Below, piece by piece: positions 18,919 to 31,114 of a DNA stretch of 64,000 nucleotides. The stretch comes from Conchocele bisecta. Lineage: Eukaryota > Mollusca > Bivalvia > Lucinida > Thyasiridae. The position numbers and the translations under genes were made by a program. The stretch spans positions 75,340,013-75,404,012 of the forward strand of contig CM055265.1 in NCBI GenBank assembly GCA_029237695.1. The letters are read 5' to 3'. Each line of letters opens with the position of its first letter. Position 1 is the first letter of the stretch. The notes under the pieces are model-generated. The model did no database searches. It had not been told where the DNA came from and saw only the letters and a program-made list of their open reading frames with translations.

Positions 18919-19280
18919 TATAGGAACGAATGGCCTTTTTGTGGAATTTATCGGGGTATAAACGTGGAAAAGTCGCGGGAATACTGGACGAACTTGGCCG
19001 GAAGGCCTCGTCCAGTATTCCCGCGACTTTTCCAAGTTTATATCCCCGATAAATTCCACAAAAAGGCCATTCATTCCTTATAATTCCAGCATTTCAAATA
19101 AAATTCATCAAGAAAATGTGTTTATTTTCCATTTTCTTAAGAATTATTTTAACTGCGCCTCACGGTTACGGAAAGTAGTTCGGCGTTGGAGTGTACTGTC
19201 ATATAAATTTTGGACAGGGACTTGCTACGGGCCAATCAAATGTTAGGGAATTGTGTAAATATATTTGTGCTGGAATTATT
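18919..19280. mobile_element. Family A hairpin element, copy 2
   Basis: Same arms as copy 1 (TTTTGTGGAATTTATCGGGG) but with a very short loop, so the hairpin is almost perfect from 18919 to about 19083. Body ends GTGCTGGAATTATT. Confidence 0.75.
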
Positions 19281-19524
19281 GTCTCATATACTTGGGAGCA
19301 TAAATTTGTCTTACTAGGTCGAGCTGAAAGCCCGTGAAATATGAATTATGATTACAATTCGACACTGTCTTAATTGCTAAGATTTTATACTATTTGGATA
19401 ATAGTACTCGACGTACATGTATATGTACATGTAGAACAATGATTCAATGATCATTTTTGGAATTCGCGCTTGTACCTGCAATATTATGCACAGAAAGTAA
19501 AGAAACGAGATTCGTAACTACTGT

Positions 19525-20195
19525 CTGTTTCACGAAACCTGCCTAAATTTTACGGCTATATATACAATGCAAAAACTTTTTTTTCAATAATATTAGATTT
19601 TATCAAAATGAGCCTTCTTTTCATTTCGTGAAATTTGGTCCAATATTGATTTTATTACGAAAAACCACTCTGTGACGATGTCTATGGGGGTTTAACATGG
19701 GGAATATTTTCTTATTTCAGAAATAGTTGACAGATCATTTCCAAGCTATCTAACCAGGTCTTTTTTTTCAATAATATTAGATTTTATCAAAATGAGCCTT
19801 CTTTTCATTTCGTGAAATTTGGTCCAATATTGATTTTATTACGAAAAACCACTCTGTGACGATGTCTATGGGGGTTTAACATGGGGAATATTTTCTTATT
19901 TCAGAAATAGTTGACAGATCATTTCCAAGCTATCTACACAGGGTCGATTTCCATTTTTTTGGACGTTTTTGGTTCCTCCTCCAGCTCTTCCACTTCTTTT
20001 TCGCCCATCTTAAATTCATATAGATAAATCATTTTTTCATAATAAAATCAATATTTGATAAAATTTCACGAAATAAAAAGTTCATTCTTAAATTTTGATA
20101 AAATTTAATATTATCGTTTGTTGTTTCTTTCTTTTTTTTTATAGTTTTTGCATTGTTTATATATCCGTAACATTTGGGTAGGTTTCGTGAAACAG
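19525..20195. mobile_element. Family P element with internal tandem duplication
   Basis: Ends CTGTTTCACGAAACCTGCC and GGTAGGTTTCGTGAAACAG are inverted for about 50 bases. Inside, a 184-base unit (19577-19760) is followed by a near-identical second copy (19761-19934), both with TTTAACATGGGGAATATTTTC. The subterminal inverted blocks resemble family Q (AATATTGATTTTATTACGAA), suggesting common ancestry. Confidence 0.7.
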
Positions 20196-20204
20196 TGTAG
20201 TGTA

Positions 20205-20813
20205 CTGCCCTCTGCAGTATCTGTTAAACTGCAGTATCTGCAATATGATGCTATGCTGACCCTGTGCAATCATCCCCATGTGGGGATGATTGAACAGGTC
20301 AGCATGAGCATCATAGAGCAGATACTTGCAGCTTAACAGAATACTGCAGTTTACTTGGGAATGATTGCACAGAGTCAGCATAGCATCATAGTGCAGATAC
20401 TGCAGCTTAACAGATACTGCAGTTTGACTTGGGATGATTGCACAGGGTTAGCATAGCATCATAGTGCAGATACTGCAGTTTAACAGATACAGCAGTTTGA
20501 CTTGGGATGATTGCACAGGGTCAGCATAGCATCATAGTGCAGATACTGCAGTTTAACAGATACAGCAGTTTGACTTGGGATGATTGCACAGGGTCAGCAT
20601 AGCTTCATAGTGCAGATACTGCAGTTTAACAGATACGGCAGTTTGACTTGGGATGATTGCACAGGGTCAGCGGGTCAGCATAGCATCATAGTGCAGATAC
20701 TGCAGTTTAACAGATACTGCAGTTTGACTTGGGATGATTGCACAGGGTTAGCATAGCATCATAGTGCAGATACTGCAGTTTAACAGATACTGCAGTTTGA
20801 CTTGGGAGGGCAG
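20205..20813. mobile_element. Family N element with an expanded 73-base tandem core
   Basis: Ends CTGCCCTC and GAGGGCAG, inner arms built of CTGCAGTATCTGTTAAACTG. About seven 73-base units, each with GGGATGATTGCACAGGGTCA and CATCATAGTGCAGATACTGC, occupy 20284-20806. TGTAGTGT at 20196-20203 and again at 20814-20821 may be an 8-base target duplication, as in hAT elements, but other copies do not confirm it. Shorter versions at 37361 and 59898. Confidence 0.7.
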
Positions 20814-21432
20814 TGTAGTGTGTGTGTAAGACACATATAATGCTCCCTGTGGTAACTTTTCTCAAGCGCAATCTATGTTTGAATACAAACCCTCGTGGAA
20901 CAAGGGGCATAACTCCGGATGTATCGAAGGCAGAGTGAACTATATTTACGTCTCGCACTCATGGCCTTGCCGAGTTTCAAGTACATGTATACCGAGTATG
21001 AAATGGTTCGGCTGAAAACTGTAGAAGTAGTTGGCCGGACAGGCACTGTGTGACGGACAGAGAAACGGACATATAGACGGACGCCCCTACGATACACCCC
21101 TTAGGTAGTACATCAATTGTTTTCAGGTAAAAGAATGACCACCTGCGAAACAATAATCTTAAGTGGTTACAGAATAACTTGTATTGTTTTATTTTGTCTT
21201 AGGCCACACCTCCAACCACCTGAAACCCCGATCATGCGCCGGGACAGACAGACGGACGGACGGTCTGGATGCATAGCTGTGATGGTTGTGATTGTCATGC
21301 ATGTCAGGTGATTACAAAAGACACACATGTATATCTTGGAATGGCCATGTATCTGAAATACAGTGGAATCTCTCTCAACCAGACACCATGTGGCCATTCA
21401 TATACCAGATTTACAGTATGACATCTCTAAAC
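20814..21432. other. Unassigned sequence with a partial family H end
   Basis: No supported gene; frames of 60-83 codons on both strands lack features. At 21359-21425 CAGTGGAATCTCTCTCAACC is a lone family H end. GGACAGACAGACGGACGGAC near 21241 is a simple repeat. Confidence 0.4.
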
Positions 21433-21788
21433 ACAAGGTGCATGATCACGTGGTTACAACAATAACAACGTCGCCCACTCCAAAGTAAGTATTATTTGAT
21501 AGCTTCCTTAATATGCAACGGATTTTGGTGAAATATGGCGCATCAAGCGCCGCGTCTTCATGAGCTGCATTTGGTGTTCTATGAAGTTTGTCACAGACTT
21601 GTCGATGCTTCGCAAAAACGACAGAAGTTTGGGCGAAAATACAGAGACCACCAAATGCAGCTTAACAAGACGCGTTTGATGCGCCATATTTCATCAAAAT
21701 CCGTTACGTAATAAGGACACTATAACATAATACGTACTCTGAATCGGTACGTGTTGTTGTTGTTAGTACAACGTGATCATACACCTTG
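21433..21788. mobile_element. Family K inverted-repeat element, copy 2
   Basis: CAAGGTGCATGATCACGTGG at the left and CGTGATCATACACCTTG at the right; the arms include CGCCCACTCCAAAGTAAG and AAAATCCGTTACGTAATAAG. Confidence 0.75.
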
Positions 21789-22138
21789 AAACATGCCACC
21801 ATAGAGAACCTCCCAGACTGCCCGTTTTAGATAGGTGCAAATGATTTTTTACTCTCATATACTCTTGCGCACAATGATTATTTTGAAATAAATGACACAT
21901 CTGCTGTATATTGTTTCAAAACAAAACTTTCGCGGAAGGATGTCTGTCGTGAAATGACCTTGCATACAACCTGCTCTGTACTTCACTTATAGTCCACATC
22001 GCAGACTAAACCAATTCCGTTTCAATCTCCGGCAAAATTTACAATCAGAGACACGTGTGCATTTTACGCTAACACCGTCAGCTGTGATTCAATTGCCATT
22101 AGTACTCTCATACGAGCAAGGCCATGTGCCTTTGCACT
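21789..22138. other. Unassigned sequence
   Basis: No gene and no recurrent element recognised. Confidence 0.35.
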
Positions 22139-22378
22139 TAAGAAGATGTGCGATTTTTCGTGAAAAATATTTACAGAAACTCAGATATTTTACGTAAATG
22201 ACGTCCAAAGTTGACGAAGTCTTCAAACCAAATGCGGAATTCTATTCCGCATTTGCTCTGAATATTTCGTCAACTTTTGACGTCATTTACGGAAAATATC
22301 GTAAATGTTGTAAATATTTCTTATGAGATATCGCACATCTTCTTAGGTACAAAATCTCATGGCTTGTCTCTTATAATA
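22139..22378. mobile_element. Family L palindromic element, copy 2
   Basis: Outer arms TAAGAAGATGTGCGATTTTTC and ATCGCACATCTTCTTA, inner arms with AAATGACGTC and GACGTCATTTACGGAAAATA around the small palindrome AATGCGGAATTCTATTCCGC. The TGACGTCA-like centre matches a CRE motif, probably by chance. Confidence 0.7.
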
Positions 22379-22571
22379 TTAGGCTTCTTCCAATTCCATT
22401 GCAACGACAGTTATATGGGTTTCAACATCGAGTGTCGTGGGTATAGCGTGATCACGTCTCAAATTGAAAGTGCTGCCGTTCTTAATATGTTATGTGGGCA
22501 ATGAACCGTTGGATCAGACAAGAAATCAGTAATACCGATGGATGTAGCCATCCAAAGCTTTAACACAAACT

Positions 22572-22785
22572 ACAATGAACCCTCTTTAAACCGGACACCC
22601 TGGGAGGCCCCCAGGGTGTCCGGCTTAGAGAGGTTTCACTAATAAATCAGGCATTTGATCATTCTGAGCCATAGTTGTGTGCTATGCGATCACGAACAGA
22701 CTTTATCATTAGATAAATGACCAACAACTCATCAAAAATAAGATTACACGGTTTTCTTGGTGTCAGGTTTAGAGAGGTTTCACTG
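22572..22785. mobile_element. Family H element, copy 6
   Basis: GAACCCTCTTTAAACCGG, palindrome CACCCTGGGAGGCCCCCAGGGTG, internal TGAGCCATAGTTGTGTGC, and end AGAGAGGTTTCACTG. Confidence 0.75.
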
Positions 22786-22799
22786 TAGAAAGGTGGCCT

Positions 22800-23710
22800 G
22801 TCGGCATACGAATGCACCAATCGCTGTGAAATTGACCTTCAAACCAGGGTGCTGGGTAAGCTATGGTGCGCGACACATCGTGTTATTGTGTGGAACATTT
22901 GTCTGAAATTATTTCAAAAACAATCCTTGCATGACAAAGTTAGAGTTCGGACGAGCTCTTTTGTACTCATTTTTGACATTTGACCTCTAGGTCCGTGTGA
23001 TTTTAACCTTGAAGCTACGGACCTGTGTCGTGCGCATGAAACACCGTCTGATCATGATGAACATTTATCTCAAATGATTTTAAAATCCCTAAATTCATGA
23101 TAATTTCAGCACAAAAATATTTACACAATTCCCTAACATTTGATTGGCCCGCAAGTCTCTGTCCAAAATGTATATCCCAGTAAACTCCCACGCCGAACTA
23201 CTTTCCGTAACCGTGAGGCGCAGATAAAATAATTCTTAAGAAAACGGAAAATAAACACATTTTCTTCATGAATTTATTTCAAATGCTGGAATTATAAGGA
23301 ATGAATGGCCTTTTTGTGGAATTTATCGGGGATATAAACTTGGAAAACGGCCTTCGTCCAGTATTCCCGCGACTTTTCCAAGTTTATACCCCGATAAATT
23401 CCACAAAAAGGCCATTCATTCCTATAATAAAGTTACAGGGGCGGACAAGCTCCAGTGTTCTCATAGTTGACCTCTCAGTGTGACAGTGACCTTTGAGGTA
23501 CGTAACAATGTATTGTGTGCGAAACGCCGTCTCATCATGGTGATCATCTTTGCCAAGTTATTTAGAATCGTCGACGACAAATTTACACCACGGACAAGAA
23601 TATTTAGTTTTGGGCATTTGACTTCTAAGTGTGACCTTAACCTTTGAGCTACGGACCAGGGTCTTACGCGCGACATACCGCCTCACCATGTGCAACATGT
23701 GTGCCAAGTA
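22800..23710. repeat. Tandem unit repeat of about 170 bases, interrupted by family A
   Basis: Blocks such as TTTGACCTCTAGGTCCGTG, CTTGAAGCTACGGACCTG, ACACCGTCTGATCATG and the later ACTTCTAAGTGTGACC, CTTTGAGCTACGGACCAGGG, ACCGCCTCACCATG repeat in order. I see three to four degenerate units. Family A copy 3 (23101-23427) splits one of them. Confidence 0.55.
23101..23427. mobile_element. Family A hairpin element, copy 3
   Basis: Inverse orientation to copy 1: body first (TTTCAGCACAAAAATATTTAC), then the hairpin with loop AAAACGGCC. The left arm lacks the GTCGCGGGAATACTGG segment that the right arm still has, so the hairpin tip is asymmetric. Confidence 0.75.
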
Positions 23711-24171
23711 TAATTTCTCGCAATTTATTTATTCATTATTTAGCTTATATTTAAGCGTATGAATTGGCTCGAGGACCGTCCAAACCTGGATTTCTCGCAA
23801 TAGCACTTCCTACCATTATAATTTCTCGCAATATACTTCATGCAATTGTCTCCGACGTCGGAAATTGTCTACTCCTTAACTTTGTTAATAATCCAAAACT
23901 CATAATACAAAACCTAAAAGACCGAATTAATTGATCAATGAGTGTCTGGCCACTTCTATAGATAAAAGCTCCTATTGCAGTTTGAATTCATTTTTGGAAC
24001 CTAGAACCATTTAAATTCATACACGCCAATATAACAATGCGTCATTATCGGAAGTAGAGAGCGCTATGCATCACGGTTAAATACCCATTTTAAAGTTGAT
24101 GTGTACCTACGACCCATAGCGCTCGCGGGATTGAGTTCTATGCGTCAGGCCACAACGCATAAAGCTCCTCG
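23711..24171. other. Unassigned sequence left of the 16-bp satellite
   Basis: TTTCTCGCAAT recurs three times between 23723 and 23831. Nothing else recognisable. At the satellite edge AGCTCCTCGAGGAGCT (24163-24178) is a small palindrome made of one reversed and one forward unit end. Confidence 0.4.
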
Positions 24172-27100
24172 AGGAGCTCTATGTGTCGGGAGCTCTATGT
24201 ATCAGGAGCTCTATGTGTCGGGAGCTCATGTATCAGGAGCTCTATGTGTCGGGAGCTCTATGTGTCGGGAGCTCTATGTGTCGGGAACTCATGTATCAGG
24301 AGCTCTATGTATCTGGAGCTCTATGTGTCGGGAGCTCTATGTATCAGGAGCTCTATGTGTCGGGAGCTCTATGTATCAGGAGCTCTATGTGTCGGGAGCT
24401 CTATGTGTCGGGAGCTCTATGTGTCGGGAGCTCATGTATCAGGAGCTCTATGTATCTGGAGCTCTATGTGTCGGGAGCTCTATGTGTCGGGAGCTCTATG
24501 TATCAGGAGCTCTATGTGTCGTGAGCTCTATGTATCAGGAGCTCTATGTGTCGGGAGCTCATGTAAGAGGAGCTCTATGTGTCGGTAGCTCTATGTATCA
24601 GATCTCCTAAAGTATCTCGGAGCTCTATGTATCTGTACTTTGAGCTCTATTATCAGGAGCTCTATGTGTCGCGAGCGCATGTATCAGGAGCTCTATGTGT
24701 CGGGAGCTCATGTATCAGGAGCTCTATGTGTCGGGAGCTCATGTATCAGGAGCTCTATGTGTCGGGAGCTCTATGTATCAGGAGCTCTATGTGTCGGGAG
24801 CTCATGTATCAGGAGCTCTATGTGTCGGGAGCTCATGTATCAGGAGCTCTATGTGTCGGGAGCTCATGTATCAGGAGCTCTATGTGTCGGGAGATCATGT
24901 ATCAGGAGCTCTATGTGTCGGGAGCTCATGTATCAGGAGCTCTATGTGTTCGGGATCATCTATGTACATGGAGCTTCATGTTATCTGTGGGAGCTCTATG
25001 TGTTTCGGATCTCCTAGTATCTGGAGCTCTATGTGTTCGGATCCTCTATGTTATCGGGAGCTCTATGTATCAGAGCTCTATATGTCGGAAGTTCTCTGTA
25101 TCAGAAGTTCTCTGTATCAGGAGCTATATGTATCAGCAGCTCTATGTCTCTATGTATCAGGAGCTCTATGTATCTATGTATCAGGAGCTCTATGTATCAG
25201 TAGTTCTATGTATCAGGAGATATATGTATATATGTATCAGTAGCTATATGTATCAGGAGCTCTATGTATCAGTAGCTATATGTATCAGTAGCTCTATGCA
25301 TCAGGAGCACTATGTCTGTATGTATCAGGAGCTCTATGTATCAGGAGTTCTATGTATCAAGAGCTATATGTATCAAGAGCTCTGTATCAGGATATATATG
25401 TATCAGTAGCTTTATGTATAAGTAGCTATGTATAGGAAGCTCTATCTCATATGGTTCATGACTCTAGTCTATGTATCAGAGCTCTAATCTGATGTATCAG
25501 GAGCTCTATGTCTGTATGTATCAGGAGCTCTATTCTATGTATAGTCTGTATAGTAGCTCTATCGGAGCTCTATGTCTGTATGTATCCAGAGTATCAGGAG
25601 CTCTATGTCTAGCTATGTATTAGTATGCATCTATAGGGCTTATGTCTGTATGTATCGGAGCTCTATGTACAGTAGCTATGTATAGGATGTCTCTATGTAT
25701 CAGGAGCTCTATGTATCCAGTAGCATGTTTATGTTTAGTAGCAATATGGTATATCATGGCTCTATTTCTCTATGTAACAAAGGAGCTCTATGTCTGCCTG
25801 TAAGTATCCATGAGCCCTCTTATGTCCTGTATGTATATGAGCTCTATGTCTGAAATGGTATCAGGAGCTCTATGTCTGAATTTATCAGTACTCAATTATC
25901 ATGAGCTCTATTCTGTATGTATCAGGATCTCTATGTACCGTAGCTTATCTTTATGTATTAGTAGCTGCTATGTATCAGGAGCTATATGTCTGTATGTATC
26001 CGGAGCTCTATGTATCAGTAGCTTTATGTATTAGTAGCTCTATGTATCAGGAGCTCTATGTATCAGTAGCTTTATGTATTATAGCTCGAATATGTATCAG
26101 GGAGCATAATGTCTGTAAGTATCCGGATCTCTAGGTATCAGTAGCTTTATGTATTAGTAGCTCTATGTATCAGGAGCTCTATGTATCAGTAGCTTTATGT
26201 ATTAGTAGCTATATGTATCAGGAGCTCTATGTCTCTATGTATCAGGAGCTCTATGTCTGTATGTATCAGGAGCTCTATGTCTGTATGTATCAGGAGCTCT
26301 ATGTACCCGTAGCTTTATGTATTAGGAGCTATATGTATCAGTAGCTCTATGTATCAGGAGCTCTATGTATGTATGTATCAGGAGCTCTATGTACCCGTAG
26401 CTTTATGTATTAGTAGCTCTATGTATCAGGAACTCTATGTCTGTATGTATCAGGAGCTCTATGTATCAGTAGCTTTATGTATTAGTAGCTCTATGTATCA
26501 GGAGCTCTATGTCTGTATGTATCAGGAGCTCTATGTATCAGTAGCTTTATATATTAGTAGCTCTATGTATCAGTAGCTCTATGTATCAGTAGCTCTATGT
26601 ATCAGGAGCTCTATGTCTCTATGTATCAGGAGCTCTATGTCTGTATGTATCAGGAGCTCTATGTCTCTATGTATCAGGAGCTCTATGTCTCTATGTATCA
26701 GGAGCTCTATGTCTCTATGTATCAGAGGCGCTCTATGTCCTGTATGTAAACAGGAGCCTATGTATCAGTGAGCTACTATGTATCCAGGAGCTCTATGTAT
26801 CTGAGCCTCTATTCTCTATGATCAGGAGCTCTATGTATCAGAGCTCTATGTCACCTATGTATCAGAGCTCTATGTCTCTATGTATCAGGAGCTCTATGTA
26901 TCAGGAGCTCTATGTCTCTATGTATCAGGAGCTCTATGTATCAGGAGCTCTATGTCTCTATGTATCAGGAGCTCTATGTCTCTATGTATCAGGAGCTCTA
27001 TATATCAGGAGCTCTAATTTTTTTGTCCCCCCTCTATGTAATCAGGACTCTATGTCTCTATGTAATCAGGAGCTCCTATTATGTATGTATCTAAGGAGCT

Positions 27101-30100
27101 CTATGAAAATCAGGAGCTTCTATGTATAAGACTCTAGTCTCTATGTATCCAGGAGCTCTATGTATGTAGTATCAGGAGCTCTATGGTCTCTTATGCATTC
27201 CAGGAGCTCTATGTCTGTATGTTCAGGAGCTCTATGTCTCTATGTATCATAGCTCTATGTTTTATCAGGAGCTTATTATTGTTTATAGTACCAGTAGCTA
27301 TATGTATCATTAAGCTCTATGTATCAGGAGGCTCTATGTCTCTATGTATCAGAGCTCTATGTATTGTTGTAATTTCAGGAGCTCTATGTCTGTTCCTGTT
27401 AACAAGGACTACTACGCTAATGCCTGTATGGTATCAAGTAGCTCAGGTACAGGACTTCTATGTCTGTATGTATCAAGGTGGCTCTATGTAACCCGTAGCT
27501 TTATGTATTAGTAAGCTCTATGTATCAGATGCTATATGTCTGTATGTAATCCGGAGCTCTATGATATCCAGTAGCTTTATTGTATAGTAGCTCTATGAAT
27601 CAGAGCTCTATGTAACGTAGCTTTAAATGTATTAGTACTATATGGTATCAGGAGCTCCCTATGTTCTATTATCAGAGCTCTATGTCTGGAATGTTCCAGA
27701 GCTCTAAGTCTTGTATGTATCAGGAGCTCTATTACACCGTAGCTTTAGAATTAGGAGCTATAAGTATCTTAAGCACTAAAGTATCAGGAGCTCTATGTAT
27801 GTAACGTATCAGACTCTAATGTACCCGGTACTCCGCTTTATGTAATTAGGTAGCTCTAATGTATCAGGAACTCTATGTCCCTGTATGGTATACAGAGCTT
27901 CAAGTATTTCATGTTAGCATTTGTATTAGTAAGCTTCATGTATCAGGAGCTCGATGTCTGTATGTTATTCAGTGAGGCTCTATGTATCAGTAGCTTTTTA
28001 TATTAGTAGCTCTATTGTATACGTAGGCTTCTATGGTAACAGTAGCACTATGTATCAGGAAGCTTATGTCTCTATGTTCCAGGAGCTCTATGACTTTATG
28101 TTACAGGAGGCTCTATGTCTCTATGTATCAGGAGCTCTATGTCTCTATGTATCAGGAGCTCTATGTCTCTATGTATCAGGAGCTCTATGTCTGTATGTAT
28201 CAGGAGCTCTATGTATCAGTAGCACTATGTTTATCAAGTGAGCTCTTATGTAATCAGGACTCCTATGTCCCTCAATGTATCAGGAGCTCTATTATCAGGA
28301 GCTCTATGTTTCTATGTATCAGGACTCTATGTCCTCCTATGTATCAGAGCTCTATGGTATCAGACTCTATGTATCTATGTATCAGGTGCTCTCTGTCTCT
28401 ATGGTTATCAGGAGCTCTATGTATCAGGAGCTCTATGTCGGCTATGTTATCAATGGAGCTCTATGTATCAGAGCTCTATGGGTCTCTAATGTATCAGGAG
28501 CTCTATGTCTCAGGTAAATCAGGAGCTTCCTATGTATCAGGAGCTCTATGTCTCTATGAATCAGGAGGCTCTATGTCCTCTATGTATCAGGAGCTCCCTA
28601 TGTATGTATGTATCAGGAGCTTCTATGTATCAGGAGCTCAAATCTATCCAGGAGATCTATGTCTCTTATGTAACAGGAGCTCTATGTATGGTATGTATCA
28701 GGACCTCTATGTCTCTATGCATCCCAGGAGCTCTATGTCCTGTATGTTATCAGAGCTCTATGTCCTCCCGATGGTATCTATTAGCTCTATGTTATCGAGG
28801 AGCTATATGATTTATATTTACCGTAGCTATATGTTATCCAGGTAGCTCTCATGTATCAGAGCTCTATGTCTCTAATGTATCAAGGAGCTCTATGTATGTA
28901 TTATCCCCAAGGAGCTCTATGCTGTCTGTTTATCAGAGGCTCTATGTCTCTTATGCATCAGGAAGCTCTATTCTGTATGTAATCAGGAGGCTCTAATGGC
29001 TCTATGGTATCAGGATCTCTAAGTACCCGTAGCTCAATGTAATCAGGAGCTTCTATGGTCTCTATGTAGCAGAGCTATATGTCCCTGAATGTATCAGGAG
29101 CTCTTATGTCTAGTAGCTTTATGATTAGTAGTGTATTGTACTCTATGTATCAGGAGCTCTATGTATCAGTAGCTCTATGTATAAGGAGCTCTATGTCTCT
29201 ATTTATCAGTGGCTCTATGTATCAGGAGCTCTATGTATCAGGAGCTCTATGTATCAGTAGCTCTATGTATCAGGAGCTCTATGTCTCTATTTATCAGTGG
29301 CTCTATGTATCAGGAGCTCTATGTATCAGGAGCTCTATGTATCAGTAGCTATATGTATCAGGAGCTCTATGTATCAGTAACTATATGTATCAGGAGCTAT
29401 ATGTATCGGGAGCTCTATGTCTCTATGTATCAGGAGCTATATGTATCAGGAGCTCTAATCATCAGGAGCTATATGTATCAGGAGCTCTATGTATCAGGAG
29501 CTCTATGTATCAGGAGATCTATGTCTCTATGTATCAGTAGCTATATGTATCAGGAGCTCTATGTATCAGGAGTTCTATGTATCAAGAGCTATATGTATCA
29601 GGAGCTCTGTATCAGGAGATATATGTATCAGTAGCTCTATGTATCAGGAGCTATATGTCTCTATGTATCAGTAGCTCTATGTATCAGGAGCTCTATGTAT
29701 CAGGAGATATATGTATCAATATCTATATGCATCAGGAGCTCTATGTCTCTATGTATCAGGAGCTCTATGTATCAGGAGATCAGGAGCTCTATGTATCAAT
29801 ATATCTATGCATCAGGAGCTCTATGTCTCTATGTATCAGGAGCTCTATGTATCAGGAGCTCTATGTATCAGGAGCTCTATGTATCAATATCTCTATGCAT
29901 CAGGAGCTATATGTCTCTATGTATCAGGAGCTCTATGTATCAGGAGCTCTATGTATCAATATATCTATGCATCAGGAGCTCTATGTATCAGTAGCTTTAT
30001 GTATAAGTAGCTCTATGTATCAGGAGCTTTGTGTATCAGTAGCTCTATGTATCAGGAGCTATATGTCTATATGTATCAGTAGCTATATGTATCAGTAGCT

Positions 30101-30727
30101 CTATGTATCAGGAGCTCTATGTCTCTATTTATCAGTAGCTCTATGTGTCAGGAGCTCTATGTATCAGGAGATCTATGTAGCAGGAGCTATATGTATCAGT
30201 AGCTCTATGTCTCTATGCATCAGGAGCTCTATGTATCAGAAGCTCTATGTATCAGGAGCTATATGTATCATGAGCTATATGTATCTATGTATCAGTAGCT
30301 CTATGTATCAGGAGCTCTATGTATCAGGAGTTATATGTATCAGTAGCTCTATGTATCAGGAATTCTATGTATCAGGAGCTATATGTATCAGGAGCTCTAT
30401 GTATCTATGTATCAGTAGCTCTATGTATCAGTAGCTATATGTATCAGGAGCTATATGTATCAGGAGCTATATGTATCAGGAGCTCTATGTATCAGTAGCT
30501 CTATGTATCAGGAGTTCTATGTATCAGGAGCTATATGTATCAGGAGCTCTATGTATCAGTAGCTATATGTAGCAGGAGCTCTATGTATCAGTAGCTATAT
30601 GTAGCAGGAGCTCTATGTCTCTATGTATAAGTAGTTATATGTATCAGAAGCTCTATGTCTCTATGTATCAGTAACTCTATGTATCAGGAGCTCTATGTAT
30701 CAGGAGCTATATGTATCAGGAGCTATA
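24172..30727 (+). repeat. 16-bp satellite array, 6.5 kb
   Basis: The basic unit is GGAGCTCTATGTATCA, with a GGAGCTCTATGTGTCG form filling 24172-24950 and forms GTAGCTTTATGTATTA and TCTCTATGTATCA mixed in later. Because 16 leaves remainder 1 on division by 3, all three plus frames read the same 16-residue peptide (ELYVSGALCIRSSMYQ and variants), which produces more than twenty overlapping open frames; none should be called a gene. The minus strand has TGA in each unit. From about 25400 to 29100 single-base gains and losses are frequent, whereas both flanks are clean. The right end stops about 20 bases before family B copy 3. Confidence 0.92.
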
Positions 30728-30745
30728 TGCAGTCTAACAAATCAG

Positions 30746-30983
30746 GGGGCCGTTTCACTAAACTTCGTACGACTAAAATGTTCTTAAGTGCAAATTAGGA
30801 TCGTCTGGAAATTTCAATTGATGGATTTACATTTTTTGAGCATAGGCTGCATATGCAGCCTATGCTCAATACATGTAAATCCAATAATTATTTACAAGAA
30901 AACATTGTTAATGTGAAATTTACAGACTATCATAATTTTGCACTTACGAACATTTTAGTCGTACGAAGTTTAGTGAAACGGCC
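30746..30983. mobile_element. Family B palindromic element, full copy
   Basis: GGGGCCGTTTCACTAAAC at the left and GTTTAGTGAAACGGCC at the right, centre GGCTGCATATGCAGCC. It lies at the right boundary of the 16-bp satellite. Confidence 0.8.
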
Positions 30984-31114
30984 ACCTGGTTCATAGAGAA
31001 TACCATGTTAGTGTATTTTGATGTCAGTGTTAGTTATCAGGCAAAACTATAGAAAACGCGCTCTCCGAGAAATTCATGCCGTTTCCGAGTCACGCCTGGC
31101 AACCTTTATATAAA

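Noticed and set aside
22139..22378. TGACGTCA-type sites as a CRE enhancer
   Set aside because: They lie at the mirrored arms of the family L palindrome and are explained by its structure.
24579..25409. Open frame of 276 codons, and all other frames across 24.1-30.4 kb
   Set aside because: Pure translation of the 16-bp satellite; the same peptide cycle appears in all three frames, with no start context, signal or domain.
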